64,000 nt of DNA, taken from Streptomyces hygroscopicus (GTDB lineage: Bacteria; Actinomycetota; Actinomycetes; Streptomycetales; Streptomycetaceae). Positions 46,001 through 56,872 of the stretch are shown here, in pieces (positions within the stretch are counted from its first letter, which is position 1; every line of letters begins with the position of its first letter). The stretch is from positions 2,604,001 through 2,668,000 of the forward strand of contig CP018627.1 in NCBI GenBank assembly GCA_002021875.1, in the 5' to 3' direction. Under the pieces are notes generated by a model. It had not been told where the DNA came from and made no database searches. It saw only the letters and a program-made list of their open reading frames with translations. The position numbers were made by a program, and so were the translations under genes.

Positions 46001-49000
46001 CTGGCCAGCCGCTCGTTCAGGGCGTCCGCCGTTCCCCGGGTGAACAGGTCGGCGTTGTACTCCAGCACCCCGGTCACGCCCGCGGGCGCGCCGGTCCCGT
46101 CGTACTCCTGCCGCAGGCTCCACAGCAGGTCCAGGCGGGCCCGGTCGCCGTGCACCGGTACCTGCCGCGCGGTGATCCCCGGCAGGTCGATGTCGGCGCT
46201 CCCGGTGTCCTGGAAGGCCAGCATCACCTGGAAGACGGGGTGGTGCGCGGTGGACCGCGGCGGATTGAGGAGCTTCACCAACTGCTCGAACGGCAGCTCC
46301 TGGTGGTCGAAGGCGTCCAGATCGGCCGCGCGCACCCGGCGCAGCAACGTGGCGAAGGAGGGGGTCCCCGACAGGTCGGTGCGCAGGACCAGCGTGTTGA
46401 CGAAGCAGCCGATGGTGTCGTGCAGTGCCGCGTCGTGGCGGCCCCCGACCGCCGTGCCGATCGGGATGTCCTCGCCCGCGCCGAGCCCGGACAGCAGGGC
46501 GGCGAGCCCGGCGTGCAGCACCATGAACATGCTCGCCTCGTGTTCGCGGGCGAGGGCGGTGAGCCCACGGTGCAGTTCGGCGTCCAGGGTCAGCTCGACG
46601 GTGCCGCCGCGGTGCGAGATGGTCGGCGGGCGCGGGTGGTCGGCGGGCAGCGGCAGCACCTGCGGGATGCCGCTCAGGGCACGCGTCCAGTACGCGGCGG
46701 CGGCGTCGGTGGGCAACTCCCGCTGCCAGAGGGCGAAGTCCGAGTACTGCGCGGGCAGCGGCTCCCACCGGGGGGCAGTGCCGGTGGCCCTGGCCCGGTA
46801 GGCGGCCGACAGATCGCGGGTGAGCGGGGTCAGCGACCAGCCGTCGGCGGCGATGTGGTGGGGCAGCAGAAGCAGCGCGTGCCGGTCGGGGCCCAGCGCG
46901 TACAGCGTTGCCCGCAGGGGCAGTTCCGCGGTCAGATCGAAGGGGCGGGCGGCGTCGGCGGCGAGCCGCTCGACGAGGCGCGCTTCATCGGCGCCGTACC
47001 CGTCCGCCTCGTCCAGCGACACCGTCACGAAGGGCGGCTCGACGGGAGTGGTGGGGCGCTGCCAGGGCTCGCCGTCGTGGACCTCCACCACGGTGCGCAG
47101 GATCTCGTGGCGCGTCAGGACGTCCATGAGCGCGGCGCGCAGCGCCTCGGTGTCCAGCGGGCCGTCGAGCGTGAAGGCGAAGGGCATGTGGTACGTCGGA
47201 CCGCCCTCCTCGAAGTGGTAGAGGAACCACAGGCGGCGCTGGGCGAACGACAGCGGGACACGGTCCGGCCGCAGCCCGGGGCGCAACGGCGGGCGCACCG
47301 CCGGACGTCCGGCCGACGCCCGGCGGGGCTCGCGCCGCGCGATGACGCGCGGGGCGAGCGCGGCCACCGTGGGCGCGTCGAACAGCGTGCGGATGGCGAG
47401 GTCGATGCCGAGGCCCGCGCGGATCTTGTTGATGAGCTGGGTGGCGAGCAGCGAGTGGCCGCCGAGGTCGAAGAAGCCGTCGTGCACGCCGACTTCGGGC
47501 ACGCCGAGCGTTTCGGCGAAGGCGCGGCACAGGAACCGCTCCAGCTCGGTGGCGGGCGCCCGTCCGGCCCCGGTCCGCAGTCCCTCGGTGGGTGCGGGCA
47601 GGGCGCGCCGGTCGAGCTTGCCGTTGCGGGTCAGCGGCAGCCGGGCGATCGGCACCACGAAGCCGGGCACCATGTATCCGGGCAGGTGGCGGGCGGCGTG
47701 GTGGCGCAGGGCGGCGGGGTCGAGGCGGGTGTCCGCCGTCGCGGGGACGGCGTACGCCACGAGCCGTACGCCACCCGCGCCGTTGCCCCTGCCGTTGCCC
47801 CTGCCGTCGTCCTGGGCGTCCTGGGCGATGACCGCGGCCTGAACGACGTCGGGGTGGCGCTCCAGGACGGCCTCGATCTCGCCCGGTTCGATCCGGAAAC
47901 CGCGCACCTTCACCTGCTGGTCGGTGCGGCCCAGGTACTCCAGGGTGCCGTCCTGCCACCGGCGCGCCAGGTCTCCCGATCGGTACATCCGGGCGCCGGG
48001 CGGGCCGAAGGGGTCGGCCACGAAACGGGTCGCGGTCAGAGCCGACCGTCCCAGGTAGCCGCGGGTCACACCGGGGCCGGAGAGGTAGATCTCGCCGGGG
48101 CAGCCGGGCGGCACCGGCCGTAGCGCATGGTCGAGCAGGTGCAGACGCAGGTCGGCGAGCGGTTCGCCGATGGCGCCGCGGGTGTCGGCCGGGTCGGTCA
48201 GCTCGGCGTACGTGGAGTGCACGGTGGTCTCGGTGATGCCGTACATGTTCACCAGCCGGGGGCGGCCGTGCGGGCCGGGGCCATCGGGATACCAGTCGCG
48301 GATCCGGCGTGGGTCCAGCGCCTCTCCGGCGAAGACCACGACGCGCAGCGCGTGCCGGGGCGGGCCGTCGGCCTCCCGCGCCATGTCGACTTCCGCCTGG
48401 GCGAGTTGATAGAAGGCCGACGGCGTCTGGCACAGGGCGGTGACCCGTTCGCGGACGAGCAGCCGCCACATCTCGCGCGGCGACCGGCTGACCGTGTGCG
48501 GCACGATGACGAGCCGCCCGCCACGGCCGAGGGCCGCCCACAGCTCCCACACGGACACGTCGAAGGCGTACGAGTGGAACAGGGCGTGCACATCGTCCGG
48601 CCCGAAGCCGAACCGCTCATCGGTGGTGTCCAGCAGCCGTACGACGTTGTCGTGCGTGACCACGACGCCCTTGGGGGTGCCGGTCGAGCCGGAGGTGTGG
48701 ATGACGTAGGCGGTGGTGTGCGGGTCGGTGCACCGGCCGGGGTCACCGGCCGGGCCCGTGGCCAGGGCGGCGGCCGTCTCCGGGTCGTCCAGCAGCAACC
48801 GGTCCTGGCCGGACGGCAGTACGGCGGCGGATTCGGCCGTCGTCAGAGCCAGGGGCGGGCGGGCTTCGCCCAGCACGTGTCGCACGCGCTCGGGCGGGGT
48901 GGCCGGGTCCAGCGGCAGATAGCCCGCGCCGGACTTGAGCACGGCGAGGACGGCGGTCACCAGATCGGCGCCGCGTGGCAGGGCGAGGGCGACGAGCCGG

Positions 49001-52000
49001 TCCGGGCCCGCGCCGCGGGCCACGAGCACCCGCGCGAGGCGGTTGGCCCGTTCGTTCACCTGCCGGTAGGTGAGGGTGCGGTCGCCGTCGGTCAGTGCGG
49101 GAGCGTCGGGACACATCGCGGCCCGCGCCTCGAACAGCCCGGGCAGGGTCCGGCCCGGTGCCCGCTCGGCGGCCGGTCCCCGCTCGGCGGCCGGGGCCCG
49201 GGGCGGCCGCTCGTGCGGCAGCAGGAGGTCGATGTCGGCGAGCCGGGCGCCGGGCGCGGCGGCGATGCGGTGAAGCAGCGCGCCGAGCCGGTCCAGCAGA
49301 CGCCGGGCGGCGTCCGCGTCGAGGACCCCGGTGTGGTGGTCGAGCCGCAGGCCAAGTCGCGTTCCGTCGCCGGGCAGGACGATGAGCGACAGCGGGTAGT
49401 GCGTACCGTCCATCACCCGCAGCCCGGTGATCTCGATGCCGGGCGCCACGTCCCGCAGGACATCGGCGTCGAGGGGGTAGTTCTCGAACACGACCAGGCT
49501 GTCGAAGAGTTCGCCGTGTCCGGCCAGGCGCTGGAGCCGGGTGAGATCGGCGTGCTGGTGCTCGACGACGGCGAGCTGCTGATCCCGCAGCGCGCGCAGC
49601 GTCTCCTCGACGGTTCGGGAGGGATCGAGGCGGACCCGGACCGGGATGGTGTTGATCAGCAGGCCGACGATGTTCTCCACACCGGGCAGCTCGGGCGGGC
49701 GGCCGGAGACCGTGGCGCCGAAGACGACGTCGTCACGGCCGGTGTGGGCGCCCAGCAGCATCGCCCAGCCGAGCCGTACGAGCGTGTTGACGGTCAGCCC
49801 GTGCGCACGGGCCGCCCGCCGCAGCTCGTCCGTCACTCCGGCATCCAGCTCGGCGTCGGCCTGGCCGTGGTCGGCGCTGCCCCGGCCCCGCTCCCCACCG
49901 ACCAGGGTGGGGCCGTCCAGCCCGGACAGGACACCGCGCCACGCGGCCTCGTCGGCCTCGGCATCGCGCGTGGCGAGCCAGTCCAGATAGGCGCGGTACG
50001 GCGTGGCGGCCGGGGGTGTTCCGCCCGCGTAGAGGGTGAAGAGCTCCCGGACCGCTATCGGCCAGGACCAGCCGTCCAGCAGGATGTGATGGGCCGTCAG
50101 TACGAAGACGTGCCGCTGCCCGGCGGCCCGCAGGTAGGTGGCGCGCAGCGCGGGCGGGTCGGTGAGGTCGAACCGCAGACGCCGGTCCCGGTCGAGGAAG
50201 GCGGCCTCCTCCGCGGGAGACGCCACCCGCTCCTCCCGCCACGGAACGTCGATCCGGTCCGGCACCGTCTGCACGGGCCTGCCGACGGCGTCCGGCCGGA
50301 ACCCGGCGGCCAGGTTCGGATGCCGGTGCAGCAGCGCACGCAGGGCCTCGCGCAGCGCGGTGGCGTCGAGTTCGCCGGTCAGCTCGAAGACGAACTGGAC
50401 GAGATAGGGGTCGGCTCCGCCGCCGTCGGCGCCGCTTTCGTCCTCCTCGTCGCGATCGTAGAGGGAGTGGAACAGCAGCCCTTGGGCGAGGGGCGACAGC
50501 GGCAACGCCTCGCCCGCACGGTCCACCGCGGACGCCACGGGCCGCTCGCCCACCGCGGTTCGCTCGGCCACCGCGGGCGCGGTGGGTCGCTCGTCCGCAT
50601 CGGCGGCCAGAGCCGCGAGGTGGTCGAACCAGCGCCCCGCCAGGTCCGCCATGTGCGCGTCGTCCAGCAGGCGACCGGCCCAGGACCACATGGCGGTGAG
50701 CCGGGGGCCTTCGGGGTGGTCGACGATGACGGAGTCGAGTTCGACGGCGTGCGCCAGCGGCAGATCCGGCGACGCGCTGGACGCGAGGACGCTCCCGTCC
50801 GGGCTCCAGTCCCGCTCGCCGTCCGCCTCGAAGCGGCCGAGGTAGTTGAAGGCGATCGGGGGCGGTGCCGGTGCGGCCAGCCGGGTGGCGGTTTCCGGGT
50901 TGAGGTGGCGCAGCAGGCCGTAGCCGAGGCCATGGGCGGGTACGTCGCGCAGTGCAGCGCGCACCCGGGCCACGGCAACGTCCCAGGGCGTGTCCCCGTC
51001 CCCCGCGTCGAGCAGCAACGGGTGAATGATGGTGAACCAACCGACCGTACGCGACAGTTCGAGACCGGCGGCGAACTCCTCCCGGCCGTGGCCTTCCAGG
51101 TCCAGGCCGACGGCCGTCTCATCCGCGCCCCGCCAGTCGGCGACGGCCCGGACGAACGCGGTCAGCAGCAGGTCGTTCAGCGAGGCGCCGAACGCGGCGG
51201 TGGCGCGGTCCGCCAGGGCCGCGGTCAGCGCGGCCGGAAGGGTGCGGGTGTGGTGGCGTCGCGTGGCTTCGGTGTCCCGCGCCGGGTCCGGCAGCGGCTC
51301 GGCCCGGAGGTGGCTCACCGCGTTGGCGACCTGGGTCCAGTACGGGAGTTCGGCCAGGACCGACGCGTCCCGGGCATGCGCCGCCAGCGCCCTGCTCCAC
51401 CTCCCGAACGCCGTGCCGACCGCCTGCGGTGCCGGGGTCCGGCCGGTGGCCAGCGCGCGCCAGCCGTCGCGCAGGTCGTCGAGCATGATCCGCCACGACA
51501 CCCCGTCGACGGCGAGGTGGTGCACGGTGAGAACGAGAGTGCCGGGCAGATCGGCTCCGGCGTCGAACCACTCCGCGTGCACGACGCGCCCCTCCACGGG
51601 GTCCAGCCGCTCTCCGGCCCGCGCGGCGTGCTCCCGTACGGCGGCCTCCAGCGCCTGCCGGTCCACACCGGCCGCGTCGTGCCGGACCAGTGCGATCCGG
51701 CCACGGGGTTCGGTCCGCAGCTCCCAGGAGGAGTCCCGCGCCACCAGCCGGAGGCGCAGCATGTCGTGCCGGTCGAGCAGCGCTTCGAGGAGGGTGAGCA
51801 GCCTGGGCACATCGAGCCCGGCGGGGGTGCGCAGCGCCATCGACTGCGCGAACCCGGTGACGGAGCCGCCACGTTCACGCAGCCAGTGCATCACCGGCGT
51901 CGGCTCCACCGTCGGGTCCGCGCCGCCCTCGCTCGGAACGATGGGCGGCAGGGGCCGGTCGGTCAGCGCCGCGGCCAGTTCGGCGACGGTGGGGTGGCGG

Positions 52001-55000
52001 AAGACGTCCTGGGAGGTGAGCGGGAGACCGGCCCGCCTGGCCCGGCTGACCAGGTGGATCGCCAGAATGCTGTCGCCGCCCAGTGCGAAGAAGCCCTTGT
52101 CCGGCGGAATGTCCGGCTCGCCCAGCACCTCGCGGAACAGCGCGGCGAGCGTCTCCTCCGCGGGCGTCCGGAGCCCGCCCGTGGCCGCGCGGTCCGGCGG
52201 CGGGGCGGGCGGGGCAGGCAGGGCGGCGCGGTCGAGCTTGCCGTTGCGGGTGAGCGGCAGCCGTTCAACCGGGACGATCACCGAGGGCACCATGAACGCG
52301 GGCAGGTGGTCGGCGGCGTGGCGCTTCAGCGCGTCGACGTCGGCATCGGCATCGGCATCGACGTCGATGCCGATGCCGATGTCCACATCCGCATCCACAT
52401 CCACATCCACGCCCGCATCAACGTCCGCGTCAACGTCCACACCCACGCCCAGGGGCACGGTCCGGGGGTGTGCCGTTCCCGACCGCGCGGTTCCCGACCG
52501 CACGGTTTCCCGTTGTCCGGTGACGACGTACGACACCAGCCTGCGCTCGCCCGGCCGGTCCTCGCGGAGCACGGTGGCGGCGCGCGTCACGGCGGGGTGG
52601 CGGCACAACGCGTCGTCGATCTCGCCGGGTTCGACGCGATAGCCGCGCAGTTTGACCTGGCTGTCGGCACGGCCGACGAAGTCCAGGGTTCCGTCCGGGT
52701 TCCAGCGGGCGAGGTCTCCGGTGCGGTACATACGGGCGCCGGGAGGGCCGAACGGGCAGGCCACGAAGCGCTCCGCGGTGCGGGCCGGTGCCCCGAGGTA
52801 ACCGCGCGCCAGCCCGGCCCCGGAGAGGTGGACCTCCCCGGTGACGCCGGGCGGGACGGGGCGCAGCGCGTCGTCCAGGAGGTGCACCCGAGTGCCGTCG
52901 AGCGCGGTGCCGACCGGCACCGACGTGGCCTCGGCCGGGAGGTGGTCCACCGGGTGCCGGGTGGCGAAGACGGTGGTCTCGGTGGGTCCGTAGCCGTTGA
53001 TGACGGCGGGGGCGGGGCGCGCGGTGCGGACGCGCCGTACGGCCTCGGGGGCGACCACGTCGCCGCCGGTCCACACCTGGCGGACGCCGGCGAGGCAACC
53101 GGGGTCCTCCTCGGCGACCGCCGCGAACAGGCCCGCCGTCAGCCACAGGCCGGTGACCCGGTGCGCGGCGATGACGTCACGCAGGACACCGATGTCCGTC
53201 CGGCCCGGTGGCGCGATGACGATCTCGCCACCGGTGAGCAGCGGCACCCACAGTTCCAGGGTGAGCGCGTCGAAGGCGTGCGGGGAGTGCAGCAGCACCC
53301 GCTCCGCGCCGCCCTCGGTCCACCAGCGGTCGGCGGCGAGCCGTACGAGATTGTCATGGGTGATGGCGACGCCCTTCGGGGCGCCGGTCGAGCCCGAGGT
53401 GAACATCACGCATGCGAGGTGCTCCGGGTGCACGGCCGCCGGGCGGTGATCCGGGACCACGGCCCCCACACCGTGATCCTGGGACACAGCCCCCACACCG
53501 TCATCCTGGGGCACAGCCCTCGCACCGTGATCCGGGACCACAGCCCCCGGGCGGTGATACGAGGCCACGTTTCCCGCGCCATGCTCCGGAGCGGGTCGCT
53601 CATCGCCGAGGACGAAATCACCGAGGACGAAGGTGCGATGCCCCCTGGCGCGGAACCACACGGCGATGTCGTCGTCCCGGGTCGTGGCGTCGGTGATCAG
53701 GAACCGCGCCCCCGCACCGGCGGCGATCGCGGTCAGGCGGCCCCGTCCGTCCTCGCGGTGCAGCGGCAGATACGCGGCCCCCGCCTTGACGACCCCCAGC
53801 ACCGCGACCACGAGATCCGGCGAACGCTCGACGAGCAGGCCCACGGGTGTCTCGGCGGTGACGCCCGCCGCGGTCAGCAGGGCCGCGACGGCGTTCGCCC
53901 GGGCGTCGAGCTCCCGGTAGGTGAGCCGCTCGCCGGTCGCGGCGGAACGCACGGCGAACGCCCCAGGGGCGCGGGCCACATGGGCCTGAAACCACCCGAG
54001 GGCCGTCCGCGCCGGGCCGGTGGTCCGCTGCTGCGGCCCGGTGCCCGCCGTCCGGAGCCGGTCGCGTTCGGCGGCCGAGGTGACGGCATAGCGCGCCACG
54101 CGGGTCCGGCCCGGGCGGGCGGCGGCCTGGCGCAGCACCCGCAGGAACCTTTCACCCGCCTCGCGCAGCAGCTCCGGGGAGTGGTTGGCCGGGTTGGCGT
54201 CGGCGTCGATGGTGAGCGGTCCGTCGCCGCGGTCGTACGCCACCAGGGACAGGTCCTCCGAGGGCGGCGCCTGGACGTTGTGCACGGTGGCGGTGGCGGA
54301 TCCGAAGCGCAGGCCGTAGGCGAAGCGCTGGATGTTCAGCACGGGCCCGAAGAAGCGGCGGCCGTCCTCGGGGTAGCCCAGATCGCGGCGCAGTCGCTCA
54401 CCCCGGTAGCGCTGGTGCCGCTGGACGAGCGCGATCTCCTCGTCGGCCCGGGCGGCCAGGTCCGCGAAGGGGGCGGCGGGGTCGACCCGCAGGCGCAGGG
54501 GCAGCACGTTCGCCGCCATGCCGGGCACGCGACGGCTCTGCTCGCTGACCCGTCCGGTGACCGGCAGGCTGAGCACGACATCACGGCTGCCGGTCATCGC
54601 GTGGGCGAAGACGGCGGTCGCGGCGACGACGAGCCGCGACCAGCGCTGCCCCATCTCTCTTGCTGCCGACCGCAGTTGGGCGAACTCCGCTTCGGGCAGG
54701 ATGCTGGTCCGCCGCAGCGAGCCCGCGGGCACCGGGGCCGGGCGCGCGGCCAGGCTCAGGAACTCCGGACGCCCTTCCATCCGGTCGAGCCACCACCGCC
54801 GGTCGGCTTCCCGCCGCGGCGAGGCGTGGTAGGCGCGGTCCTCCTGCAGAGCGGCGCGCAGCGGGCTCCAGCCGTTCGCGGGTATCGGGCCGCCGCGCAG
54901 GAGGCTGTCGTAGAGCTCGGCGACGCGCCGTGAGAGGAGGGTCATGCCGAAGCCGTCGAGGGCGATGTGGTGCACCCGGTGGAACAGCAGATGCCGCTGG

Positions 55001-55395
55001 TCGCCGATCCGCAGGACGGCGCCGTCGAACAGCTCGCCCTCGGCCAGGTCGACGGGCCGGGACAGCTCCTCGCGCATCCAGCCGAGGGCCGTCGCGTGCG
55101 GCTCGGCCTCCTGCCGCAGGTCGCGCACGGGTAAGGACATGGAGCGCGGGCTCGTCACGCGCTGGACCGGCCGGCCGTCCGGCGCCTCGATGAAGCGGAC
55201 GTGCAGCGCTTCGGTCTCGCGCACGGCCTGCCGTACGGCGGCCACGAGGACGTCGGTGTCGAGCGCTCCGGTGATGTCGGTGTACTCACCCCAGAGATAG
55301 GGCGAGGACAGGTCGGGCCGGGACCGCTCGGCCAGCCATACGCCCGACTGGGCCTCGGAAACGGGGAGTTCGGTGCCGGTTTCGTCCAGGGCCAT
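43027..55395 (-). CDS. three-module NRPS: C-A-PCP-E / C-A-PCP / C-A-PCP-TE
   Basis: About 4122 residues. Module 1: EntF-like C (HHIALDG ~145), A ([10 protein letters not shown] ~670), PCP (GGDSIL ~1108), epimerase ([12 protein letters not shown] ~1293, FNYLG ~1515). Module 2: C (HHILLDGWS ~1775), A (~2237), PCP (GGHSLL ~2645). Module 3: C (HHIAADGWS ~2848), A (~3373), PCP (GGHSLS ~3773), TE (GWSFGG ~3900). The product core should be a tripeptide with a D-residue first, released or cyclised by the TE. I read A1 as DALWWGGVFK, closest to valine codes; A2 as DVWCVAMVHK (threonine-like end) and A3 as DMPQVGCVWK, neither recognised. C1 may accept an acyl group from the downstream ligase. Codon 88 is TTA (55132-55134), implying bldA control. 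ATG 55395 has GGGAA upstream. There is no MbtH gene nearby. Confidence 0.92.
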   Translation of the reverse strand: MALDETGTELPVSEAQSGVWLAERSRPDLSSPYLWGEYTDITGALDTDVLVAAVRQAVRETEALHVRFIEAPDGRPVQRVTSPRSMSLPVRDLRQEAEPHATALGWMREELSRPVDLAEGELFDGAVLRIGDQRHLLFHRVHHIALDGFGMTLLSRRVAELYDSLLRGGPIPANGWSPLRAALQEDRAYHASPRREADRRWWLDRMEGRPEFLSLAARPAPVPAGSLRRTSILPEAEFAQLRSAAREMGQRWSRLVVAATAVFAHAMTGSRDVVLSLPVTGRVSEQSRRVPGMAANVLPLRLRVDPAAPFADLAARADEEIALVQRHQRYRGERLRRDLGYPEDGRRFFGPVLNIQRFAYGLRFGSATATVHNVQAPPSEDLSLVAYDRGDGPLTIDADANPANHSPELLREAGERFLRVLRQAAARPGRTRVARYAVTSAAERDRLRTAGTGPQQRTTGPARTALGWFQAHVARAPGAFAVRSAATGERLTYRELDARANAVAALLTAAGVTAETPVGLLVERSPDLVVAVLGVVKAGAAYLPLHREDGRGRLTAIAAGAGARFLITDATTRDDDIAVWFRARGHRTFVLGDFVLGDERPAPEHGAGNVASYHRPGAVVPDHGARAVPQDDGVGAVSQDHGVGAVVPDHRPAAVHPEHLACVMFTSGSTGAPKGVAITHDNLVRLAADRWWTEGGAERVLLHSPHAFDALTLELWVPLLTGGEIVIAPPGRTDIGVLRDVIAAHRVTGLWLTAGLFAAVAEEDPGCLAGVRQVWTGGDVVAPEAVRRVRTARPAPAVINGYGPTETTVFATRHPVDHLPAEATSVPVGTALDGTRVHLLDDALRPVPPGVTGEVHLSGAGLARGYLGAPARTAERFVACPFGPPGARMYRTGDLARWNPDGTLDFVGRADSQVKLRGYRVEPGEIDDALCRHPAVTRAATVLREDRPGERRLVSYVVTGQRETVRSGTARSGTAHPRTVPLGVGVDVDADVDAGVDVDVDADVDIGIGIDVDADADADVDALKRHAADHLPAFMVPSVIVPVERLPLTRNGKLDRAALPAPPAPPPDRAATGGLRTPAEETLAALFREVLGEPDIPPDKGFFALGGDSILAIHLVSRARRAGLPLTSQDVFRHPTVAELAAALTDRPLPPIVPSEGGADPTVEPTPVMHWLRERGGSVTGFAQSMALRTPAGLDVPRLLTLLEALLDRHDMLRLRLVARDSSWELRTEPRGRIALVRHDAAGVDRQALEAAVREHAARAGERLDPVEGRVVHAEWFDAGADLPGTLVLTVHHLAVDGVSWRIMLDDLRDGWRALATGRTPAPQAVGTAFGRWSRALAAHARDASVLAELPYWTQVANAVSHLRAEPLPDPARDTEATRRHHTRTLPAALTAALADRATAAFGASLNDLLLTAFVRAVADWRGADETAVGLDLEGHGREEFAAGLELSRTVGWFTIIHPLLLDAGDGDTPWDVAVARVRAALRDVPAHGLGYGLLRHLNPETATRLAAPAPPPIAFNYLGRFEADGERDWSPDGSVLASSASPDLPLAHAVELDSVIVDHPEGPRLTAMWSWAGRLLDDAHMADLAGRWFDHLAALAADADERPTAPAVAERTAVGERPVASAVDRAGEALPLSPLAQGLLFHSLYDRDEEDESGADGGGADPYLVQFVFELTGELDATALREALRALLHRHPNLAAGFRPDAVGRPVQTVPDRIDVPWREERVASPAEEAAFLDRDRRLRFDLTDPPALRATYLRAAGQRHVFVLTAHHILLDGWSWPIAVRELFTLYAGGTPPAATPYRAYLDWLATRDAEADEAAWRGVLSGLDGPTLVGGERGRGSADHGQADAELDAGVTDELRRAARAHGLTVNTLVRLGWAMLLGAHTGRDDVVFGATVSGRPPELPGVENIVGLLINTIPVRVRLDPSRTVEETLRALRDQQLAVVEHQHADLTRLQRLAGHGELFDSLVVFENYPLDADVLRDVAPGIEITGLRVMDGTHYPLSLIVLPGDGTRLGLRLDHHTGVLDADAARRLLDRLGALLHRIAAAPGARLADIDLLLPHERPPRAPAAERGPAAERAPGRTLPGLFEARAAMCPDAPALTDGDRTLTYRQVNERANRLARVLVARGAGPDRLVALALPRGADLVTAVLAVLKSGAGYLPLDPATPPERVRHVLGEARPPLALTTAESAAVLPSGQDRLLLDDPETAAALATGPAGDPGRCTDPHTTAYVIHTSGSTGTPKGVVVTHDNVVRLLDTTDERFGFGPDDVHALFHSYAFDVSVWELWAALGRGGRLVIVPHTVSRSPREMWRLLVRERVTALCQTPSAFYQLAQAEVDMAREADGPPRHALRVVVFAGEALDPRRIRDWYPDGPGPHGRPRLVNMYGITETTVHSTYAELTDPADTRGAIGEPLADLRLHLLDHALRPVPPGCPGEIYLSGPGVTRGYLGRSALTATRFVADPFGPPGARMYRSGDLARRWQDGTLEYLGRTDQQVKVRGFRIEPGEIEAVLERHPDVVQAAVIAQDAQDDGRGNGRGNGAGGVRLVAYAVPATADTRLDPAALRHHAARHLPGYMVPGFVVPIARLPLTRNGKLDRRALPAPTEGLRTGAGRAPATELERFLCRAFAETLGVPEVGVHDGFFDLGGHSLLATQLINKIRAGLGIDLAIRTLFDAPTVAALAPRVIARREPRRASAGRPAVRPPLRPGLRPDRVPLSFAQRRLWFLYHFEEGGPTYHMPFAFTLDGPLDTEALRAALMDVLTRHEILRTVVEVHDGEPWQRPTTPVEPPFVTVSLDEADGYGADEARLVERLAADAARPFDLTAELPLRATLYALGPDRHALLLLPHHIAADGWSLTPLTRDLSAAYRARATGTAPRWEPLPAQYSDFALWQRELPTDAAAAYWTRALSGIPQVLPLPADHPRPPTISHRGGTVELTLDAELHRGLTALAREHEASMFMVLHAGLAALLSGLGAGEDIPIGTAVGGRHDAALHDTIGCFVNTLVLRTDLSGTPSFATLLRRVRAADLDAFDHQELPFEQLVKLLNPPRSTAHHPVFQVMLAFQDTGSADIDLPGITARQVPVHGDRARLDLLWSLRQEYDGTGAPAGVTGVLEYNADLFTRGTADALNERLARLLRAAVTDPDRAIADLPLLTEDEERRTVTAWNDTAWNDTAWNDITWSDAAHEAAGAAGVVELFAAQARRTPNAPAVIGTTETLDFRQLSERVADLARTLADRGAGPGRLVAVGLPRDTGLITACLAVLASGAAYLPFDPDLPPERIDALLADARPALVLCAADMRAVATGAAATGTPGMGTPGIEAPGTDPAASGVAGTTRGPATTRAPKPTGEPWVLTAGPVTPFGPARLPADAAYAIHTSGSTGHPKAVVVPRPALTNLLATMRERLGVRAGDRVLAAAPAGFDMSVPELFLGPVTGAATVVADAATLRDPDALLAFLARHRVTVMQATPSRWETLAARRPAVLHGMRAVIGGESVPGPLAETLTGLGCRLLACYGPTETTVWSACHPVTGPQEPGVPLGRPVANTRAYVLNHRLRPVPPGAIGELYLAGAGVAHGYLHRPSLTAWRFVADPFGPPGTRMYRTGDLASWRADGTLRFHGRDDDQIKLRGHRIELGEIEAALTAHPQVRAAAAAVRDLGPDDRRLVGYLVPQSAGTGLADAGLAGADPAGADLDLDSVRDHLAARLPGYMLPARLHPLDRLPLTRNGKVDRRALPEPEWGRGTRGRAPGTLREEALCRLFAEVLGLPRIGATDSFFELGGHSLSATRLASRIHEVLGLRPTIRDLFEATTPAALAARLDDGTPTTRGHLIAYRAGGEAAPVFCVHPLSGLGWLYAGLLHHVDRAHPLYALRGEGPGGIRQLPSSVEEMAEIYVDELRSVRPHGPYHLIGWSFGGLVAHAMAVRLRELGVEPGLVCVVDTLPPRPDDGPGDAPGDGPDDGPGERIDEERIHRILLTAAGYDERRFPPGETDFATVTAALRAEGSVLATLTEEDIGRVVAVSKNNARLLRDYRPPVLDGDAVHVAGAGNRPSLRKAWRPLVTGALTVHEVDRDHERIMQPQHIGDFGRILADELHRVEGSRRVEGPRPVGEPRRAERARRYERTARGTENP
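45855..45915. repeat. three 15-bp units encoding TAWND repeats
   Basis: The conserved C-to-A linker motif WNDT of module 3 is repeated three to four times by a 15-bp tandem duplication, giving [15 protein letters not shown]. Confidence 0.8.
52310..52450. repeat. in-frame Asp/Val/Ala/Ile repeat inside A domain 1
   Basis: About 40 residues of [13 protein letters not shown] sequence, encoded by 6-bp (GCATCG/ACATCC) slippage repeats, are inserted between A-domain core motifs A8 and A10 of module 1. Position suggests a loop in the mobile C-terminal subdomain. Confidence 0.75.
53440..53570. repeat. in-frame 30-bp repeat inside A domain 1
   Basis: Four to five copies of a roughly 10-residue unit ([18 protein letters not shown]) lie just before core motif A3 of module 1. 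Unit sequence at DNA level is close to CCCCCACACCGTGATCCTGG. Confidence 0.78.
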
Positions 55396-55524
55396 CGGGT
55401 TTCCCGCCCGGTCGCCGTGCGACGACCTCAACGTAGCAGTGGCTTCACAGGGCGATCGCGTCGGTCGTCGGATGGTTCGGGAACGGTGGTCGGTCGGCGG
55501 CTCTCCGATCTTGTCCGGTCGCCG

Positions 55525-55553
55525 AGACTAACAGGCGAGTAAAGGCATCGCAA
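55525..55553 (-). promoter_or_regulatory. putative NRPS operon promoter
   Basis: On the minus strand TTGCGA (55553-55548) and TAGTCT (55530-55525) are separated by 17 bases. It would give a leader of about 120 bases before ATG 55395. Confidence 0.45.
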
Positions 55554-55638
55554 AGCAATGGCAATGTGACTGGGTACGGTTCAGGCCAAGCCGGAGCCGG
55601 GATGCGTCCGCCGGGCCCGGACACGGCGCCGGGCCCGC

Positions 55639-55673
55639 CGGTGCGGGCCGCGATGACGCGGCCGCCCGCACCG
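55639..55673 (-). terminator. terminator hairpin downstream of methyltransferase
   Basis: Perfect 10-base arms CGGTGCGGGC and GCCCGCACCG, with a further GGCCGCG/CGCGGCC pairing option inside, lie about 40 bases downstream of the methyltransferase stop. Confidence 0.65.
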
Positions 55674-55714
55674 ACGGGCCCGTGGAAGAAGTGGAAGAAA
55701 CCGAAGGAACGACC

Positions 55715-56530
55715 TCAGGGCTTGCGGGCCACCGCCCCGTACATGGCGATGTCCTCGTCCTTGATGGTTTCGGTGGAGGTGCCGTCCGGGCGCCACTTGT
55801 GGACCTGGGTGAGGCCGGGCTCGACCAGGTCGAGGCCGTCGAAGAACCGCTCGGCCTCGGCCTCGGTGCGCAGCCGCATGGGCATGTCGCGGGCCGCGTA
55901 CTCGCGGGCGACCCGGGCCACCTCGTCCGGCGCGAAGTCGGCGGTGCCGATGGACATCGCCAGATAGCTTCCGGAGGGCAGCGGCTCCAGGAGGCGGTTG
56001 ACGATTCCGTACGCGTCGTCCTTGTCCAGGACGAAGTGCACGATGGCGATGACCGTCAGGGCGACCGGACGGCCGAGGTCGAGGGTCTCGCGGAGTTCGG
56101 GAGCCTTGAGGATGGAGGCGGGCTCGCACATGTCCGCCTCGACATAGGCGGTCCTGCCCTCGGGTGTGCTGGCGAGCAGCCCCTGGGAGAGGGTGAGGAC
56201 GATGGGGTCGTTGTCCACGTAGACGACCCGGGAGTCCGGGGCGACCGCCTGGGCGATCTCATGGAGGTTGGGCGAGGTCGGGATGCCGGTCCCGATGTCG
56301 AGGAACTGCCGGATCCCCGCCTCTTCGGCCAGATAGCGCACGGCCCGGTTCATGAAGTCGCGGTTGGCCCGCATATGGATCGGGAGTGCGGGCCACTCCC
56401 GGGCCATGGCGATGCCCGCTTCCTTGTCGGCCGGGTAGTAGTCCTTACCGCCGAGGATGTAGTCGTAGATACGTGCCGAATGCGCGCTCTCGGTGTCGAT
56501 GCGGTCGGCCGACCATCCGTTGTCGCTCAA
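55715..56530 (-). CDS. SAM-dependent methyltransferase, DUF574 type
   Basis: Protein of 271 residues in the actinobacterial DUF574/Methyltransf_19 family. It shows the family opening (ARIYDYILGGKDYYPADKEAG), SAM-binding motif FLDIGTGIPT and acidic motif VVYVDNDPIVL. The start is TTG 56530, with GGGAGGGG placed seven bases upstream; no ATG fits. Streptomyces carry many copies of this family, often beside XRE/DUF397 genes as here; substrates are mostly unknown. I see no sign that it belongs to the NRPS operon: a terminator and a new promoter separate them. Confidence 0.9.
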   Translation of the reverse strand: MSDNGWSADRIDTESAHSARIYDYILGGKDYYPADKEAGIAMAREWPALPIHMRANRDFMNRAVRYLAEEAGIRQFLDIGTGIPTSPNLHEIAQAVAPDSRVVYVDNDPIVLTLSQGLLASTPEGRTAYVEADMCEPASILKAPELRETLDLGRPVALTVIAIVHFVLDKDDAYGIVNRLLEPLPSGSYLAMSIGTADFAPDEVARVAREYAARDMPMRLRTEAEAERFFDGLDLVEPGLTQVHKWRPDGTSTETIKDEDIAMYGAVARKP

Positions 56531-56634
56531 GGCGTCCCCTCCCAGTGGATCGTCAGTTCGCTGTCGGTGTGGCCCCTGTCCGTGCGAGGCCGGGCCGGCC
56601 TCGCGCGGACAGGGAAGGTTGCGGTGCCGTGGCG

Positions 56635-56871
56635 CTAGCAGAGGAAGTCGGCGTCGCCCGCCTTCACACCTGCCAGAAACCGGGTCATCTCGTGTGTGGT
56701 GAAAACCAGCGCGGGGCCGCCGGGGTCGGTCGACTGACGCAGCGCCACCCGCCCGTCGTGCAGCTTCTTGGCCTCGACGCAGGCGCCCCCGGCGTCGTCG
56801 CTCCACGGCTTGGACCAGCCCCTGGTGCCGAGATCATGGGAGGGCATGCCGCTGCGTATGTGGTGGTGCAC
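56635..56871 (-). CDS. DUF397 domain protein
   Basis: Small protein of 78 residues typical of DUF397: WSKPWSDDAGGACVEA, then VALRQSTDPGGPALVFT and a C-terminal FLAGVKAGDADF. GTG 56871 lies one base after the XRE gene stop with AAGGAG upstream, so it is coupled to that regulator. DUF397 proteins pair with XRE regulators in Streptomyces and in some cases act as antitoxin-like or modulating partners. Confidence 0.9.
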   Translation of the reverse strand: MHHHIRSGMPSHDLGTRGWSKPWSDDAGGACVEAKKLHDGRVALRQSTDPGGPALVFTTHEMTRFLAGVKAGDADFLC

Positions 56872-56872
56872 T

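Larger units (their letters stand above)
55396..55714. other. 319-bp intergenic region upstream of NRPS
   Basis: No gene is seen here. The NRPS-proximal half holds a candidate NRPS promoter (55525-55553, minus strand) in a locally AT-richer stretch around 55525-55580. The distal half is GC-rich and holds the terminator of the methyltransferase gene (55639-55673). One open frame crosses it on the plus strand without recognisable sequence. Confidence 0.6.

Noticed and set aside
43138..54933. Very long open frames on the plus strand opposite the NRPS gene (over 1600 and 2200 codons)
   Set aside because: They are antisense shadows caused by high GC in third codon positions; their sequence is compositionally biased, lacks domains and mirrors the NRPS on the other strand.
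55639..55673. Hairpin as an NRPS operator
   Set aside because: It lies 250 bases from the NRPS start but about 40 bases after the methyltransferase stop, so a terminator role is simpler.
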